Below are positions 5,505 through 7,558 of a DNA stretch of 7,558 nt, piece after piece. Source of the DNA: an uncultured Chlorobiaceae bacterium (lineage in GTDB: Bacteria > Bacteroidota > Chlorobiia > Chlorobiales > Chlorobiaceae). The stretch lies in assembly GCA_903929845.1 (NCBI GenBank), contig CAIYWF010000157.1:1-7558 (forward strand). The letters run 5' to 3'. The notes beneath the pieces are model-generated. The model was given only the letters and a program-made list of their open reading frames with translations. It had not been told where the DNA came from and did not search any database. The position numbers were made by a program, and so were the translations under genes. Within the stretch, counting starts at the first letter, position 1. Each line of letters begins with the position of its first letter.

Positions 5505-7355
5505 TTAACCGAAACTTTTGTTTGACATAAGGTTTTTGGCAAGCAGCAGATGGAAAATCTCTCTGGTCACCACGATTGCCGTAAACAAGCTTGCCGAGGT
5601 ACCAATCATCAGCGTAACAGCAAACCCCTGAATTGGACCGATACCATACGTATAAAGGAGAAAGGCCGCCGAAAGGGTTGTCACATGTGAATCAAGAATC
5701 GATGAAAACGCCCGGTCATAGCCCTGCGTGACGGCTGAGACCACACTCTTTCCTTCAGCAAGCTCTTCTCGTATCCTTTCATAAATCAGTACGTTGGCAT
5801 CGACCGCCATGCCAATGGTCAACACAATGCCAGCAATGCCTGGCAATGAAAGAGAGGCGTTGAACCCCGCAAGTACTGAAAGCACAATTAGAATGTTAAG
5901 CACCAGGGCTATATCTGCAGCTATGCCTGCTTTCTTGTAGTAGACAAGCATAAAGATCGACACTGCACAGAAGGCCCATGAAAGAGACTGCATCCCTGCA
6001 CGGATGTAATCAGCTCCAAGTGATGGACCAACGCTTCGTTCTTCAGTAATCCTGACAGGAGCGGGAAGTGCGCCAGCTTTAAGTACAATTTCAAGATCCT
6101 TTGCCTCCTCAAGACTTTCAATGCCGTTGATCACCGAATTACCATTGGGAATCTTGGACTGAACAACAGGAGCACTGTAAACCGCACCGTCAAGCACAAT
6201 TGCAATACGTTTTCCGATATTGGCTCCGGTAATACGGGCCCATTTCGAGGTTCCTTCGGAGTTCATCGACATCATGACCTCAGGCTGAACACCCTGTGAT
6301 CCAAAAGTTGCCTTTGCCTCTGTAATAACACCACCTGTCAACTCTGGAGCCTTTTTGACAAGATAGATGGAATAGAGCTTTTCGCCGTTTTTACCAACAT
6401 CTGGTTTGGCGGCAAGAAGCAGCTCCGTATCCGTCGGCAGAAGCGCCTGTATATCAGAGCGATGCAACAAAGAGGTAACAAACTCCTTTGTGTGCTCGGA
6501 AGTATAGGCTGTTCCGTTCTGAAAAACGCCGATTACATCATAAAGCGGTTTTGCAGAGGTAGACTTATTGGTCGGAGTGGACGGTGTCCCGGATTGAGGA
6601 AGAGGGTCATGAGCAGCGCCTGATGAATCGAGAGCCAGCGCCCCATGTGCGGCTACACCGTTGTCGACAAGATATGTGTTGATCCTGTCCAGTGTCCTGA
6701 CCATCACTTCCGGCTCACGCAGAAGCCTGAATTCAAGCTTGGCTGTGCCTTTCAGCAGATTTCTCACTCTGTTTTCGTCCGAAACACCTGGAAGCTCAAT
6801 AATGATTTTTCTGCTGCCCTGTGTGGTAATGACCGGTTCAGCGACACCATACTGGTCAATACGATTGCGGATAATCTCTTTTGCGCGACTTAAAGCCTCA
6901 TCAGATTCCTTTTCCAGCTTTCCAACAATTTCTTGGTCGCTGTTGCGTATATCATAAAAATAGCGGCTCAGGCGAATATTTTCATTTTTGAACTCAGCAA
7001 CCAGAATATCTATAACTCGTGCATCACTTTGGCTGGACTTTGCTCTGACGGCCTGCATGATGGCAGCGAACTTCGCATCTTTATTCCATGCTTTCTGTTC
7101 AAACAGATCCACTTGGTCAACCTCCATAACGAGATGCATCCCGCCTTTTAAATCCAGACCAAGTTTCAGACTTTTTTTCCGGGCATCTTCAATTTCCTCA
7201 CGGTGATTCAGCGCATATTTCAGACTGTCCTGGGAAGACCCAAAACTATTGAGCTGTTTCGAAAGGGAGTAGTCCCGCCAGGTTGGCCACAGTGACCAGA
7301 CCGCAACAAGAGTGACTACTGCAATGAGAAGAAGGTTTAAACGTTTATTTTTCAT
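5505..7355 (-). CDS. secD: Protein translocase subunit SecD
   Basis: SecD is the larger partner of SecF in the ion-driven export motor; its periplasmic head captures the emerging polypeptide. The protein has 616 residues. An N-terminal membrane segment (about 7-24) precedes GLDLKGGMHLVMEVD (66-80), then the periplasmic P1 domain with IRNRIDQYGVAEP (162-174) and ELPGVSD (187-193). The SecD/SecF core carries AGALPAPV (427-434), SVGPSLG (441-447) and five membrane segments between about 456 and 604. Asp519 in GMAVDANVLIYERIREE is the conserved intramembrane acid of the ion path. Between about 212 and 338 P1 is expanded relative to E. coli and includes a Ser/Thr/Pro-rich linker (about 240-270). 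ATG 7355 gives the normal short basic N-terminus MKNKRLN; an in-frame TTG at 7397 would add 14 residues ahead of the membrane anchor. No clear Shine-Dalgarno is seen. It leads the secD-secF-surA set. Confidence 0.97.
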   Translation of the reverse strand: MKNKRLNLLLIAVVTLVAVWSLWPTWRDYSLSKQLNSFGSSQDSLKYALNHREEIEDARKKSLKLGLDLKGGMHLVMEVDQVDLFEQKAWNKDAKFAAIMQAVRAKSSQSDARVIDILVAEFKNENIRLSRYFYDIRNSDQEIVGKLEKESDEALSRAKEIIRNRIDQYGVAEPVITTQGSRKIIIELPGVSDENRVRNLLKGTAKLEFRLLREPEVMVRTLDRINTYLVDNGVAAHGALALDSSGAAHDPLPQSGTPSTPTNKSTSAKPLYDVIGVFQNGTAYTSEHTKEFVTSLLHRSDIQALLPTDTELLLAAKPDVGKNGEKLYSIYLVKKAPELTGGVITEAKATFGSQGVQPEVMMSMNSEGTSKWARITGANIGKRIAIVLDGAVYSAPVVQSKIPNGNSVINGIESLEEAKDLEIVLKAGALPAPVRITEERSVGPSLGADYIRAGMQSLSWAFCAVSIFMLVYYKKAGIAADIALVLNILIVLSVLAGFNASLSLPGIAGIVLTIGMAVDANVLIYERIREELAEGKSVVSAVTQGYDRAFSSILDSHVTTLSAAFLLYTYGIGPIQGFAVTLMIGTSASLFTAIVVTREIFHLLLAKNLMSNKSFG

Positions 7356-7383
7356 GGATAGACATCGCGTTACGCTCGGAAAA

Positions 7384-7436
7384 AATAATTCAGCCAATAT
7401 ATAAAATGGGGTAGTGATTAACTAACCTGAATTATT
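7384..7436. repeat. 10 bp perfect inverted repeat upstream of secD
   Basis: AATAATTCAG (7384-7393) and CTGAATTATT (7427-7436) are exact reverse complements separated by 33 bp. They lie 29 to 81 bp upstream of the secD ATG and flank the candidate secD promoter. Arm centres are 43 bp apart, close to four helical turns. The arms are A+T-rich and no T-run follows in either direction, so a terminator is unlikely. Operator or chance are the remaining readings; the repeat itself is directly visible. Confidence 0.4.
7396..7425 (-). promoter_or_regulatory. Candidate promoter for secD-secF-surA
   Basis: On the minus strand TATATT (7401-7396) matches five of six bases of a -10 element, and TTAGTT (7425-7420) is a poor -35 with an 18 bp spacer. 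The predicted transcript would start near 7389 and give a leader of about 35 nt before the secD ATG. The position fits, but the region is A+T-rich, where such matches arise easily. A second weak pair (TTGTGA then TTTTAT, 17 bp apart) lies further upstream at about 7477-7449. Confidence 0.3.
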
Positions 7437-7523
7437 CATCAAAGCAATAAAAAAGGGGCGCAAAAGATATCACAATTGCTTATATTATTGGTAGTTAAGA
7501 TCAATAAACAAAGCCCGATATCG

Positions 7524-7558
7524 ATGGAACCCCTTGAAGCGAATATAGTCATACCAGA
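7524..7558 (+). CDS. Possible start of a divergent gene, cut by the window edge
   Basis: An ATG at 7524 opens a frame that runs to the window edge and reads MEPLEANIVIP. It would diverge from secD with about 168 bp between the two starts. Eleven codons are too few to recognise a family, no Shine-Dalgarno precedes the ATG, and no good promoter pair is seen, although TATATT (7481-7486) could serve as a -10. Two minus-strand frames are also open here: one stops at about 7486 (ending in IDLNYQ) and could instead be the tail of a gene upstream of secD. The evidence does not decide between them. Confidence 0.25.
   Translation, partial: MEPLEANIVIP

Noticed and set aside
7356..7397. secD start at TTG 7397
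   Set aside because: The ATG at 7355 yields the typical short basic N-terminus ahead of the first membrane segment; the TTG is rarer and has no ribosome binding site.
7516..7523. CGATATCG 8 bp palindrome near the right edge
   Set aside because: Short self-complementary octamers are expected by chance and nothing nearby supports a binding-site role.

Overview
The window is a compact chromosomal housekeeping region with six complete protein genes in two convergent blocks. I see no mobile element, CRISPR array, tRNA/rRNA gene or prophage gene. Intermediate base composition, sparse Shine-Dalgarno signals, a short (649 aa) GyrB and the gene set (RNase HII, UPF0102/YraN nuclease-fold protein, GyrB facing SecD-SecF-SurA) suggest a green sulfur bacterium (Chlorobium/Pelodictyon type, phylum Chlorobiota). 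That placement is a judgement from protein style and remembered gene order, not a database match. SurA with a signal peptide implies a diderm cell with an outer membrane. In that group this cluster is expected not far from dnaA, but no origin lies in this window.

Plus-strand block (1-3145). A frame open from the left edge to a stop at 98 may be the tail of an unidentified gene. Next come rnhB (106-726), then a yraN-like gene that starts inside the rnhB stop codon (ATGA overlap at 723-726), then an 80 bp spacer with a 7 bp inverted repeat, then gyrB (1196-3145). These proteins deal with DNA integrity: removal of ribonucleotides and RNA-DNA hybrids, a nuclease-fold protein of uncertain role, and the ATPase subunit of DNA gyrase.

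Minus-strand block (7355 down to 3134). secD, secF and surA lie in one transcriptional direction, with gaps of 21 bp and 97 bp. SecD and SecF form the membrane motor that uses the proton (or sodium) gradient to complete Sec-dependent export. SurA is the periplasmic chaperone that receives exported outer-membrane proteins. The three genes therefore form an export-and-folding unit. The surA and gyrB reading frames overlap tail to tail by 12 bp, so there is no intergenic terminator between the blocks.

Right edge (7356-7558). A 203 bp non-coding stretch precedes secD. It holds a possible secD promoter flanked by a perfect 10 bp inverted repeat, and perhaps the first codons of a divergent plus-strand gene starting at 7524.

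I found no clear new biological system. The points most worth a second look are the split loss of catalytic hallmarks between the two parvulin domains of SurA, the gyrB/surA antisense overlap, the two dyads upstream of gyrB and secD, and the insertion with a Ser/Thr/Pro-rich linker in the SecD periplasmic domain.
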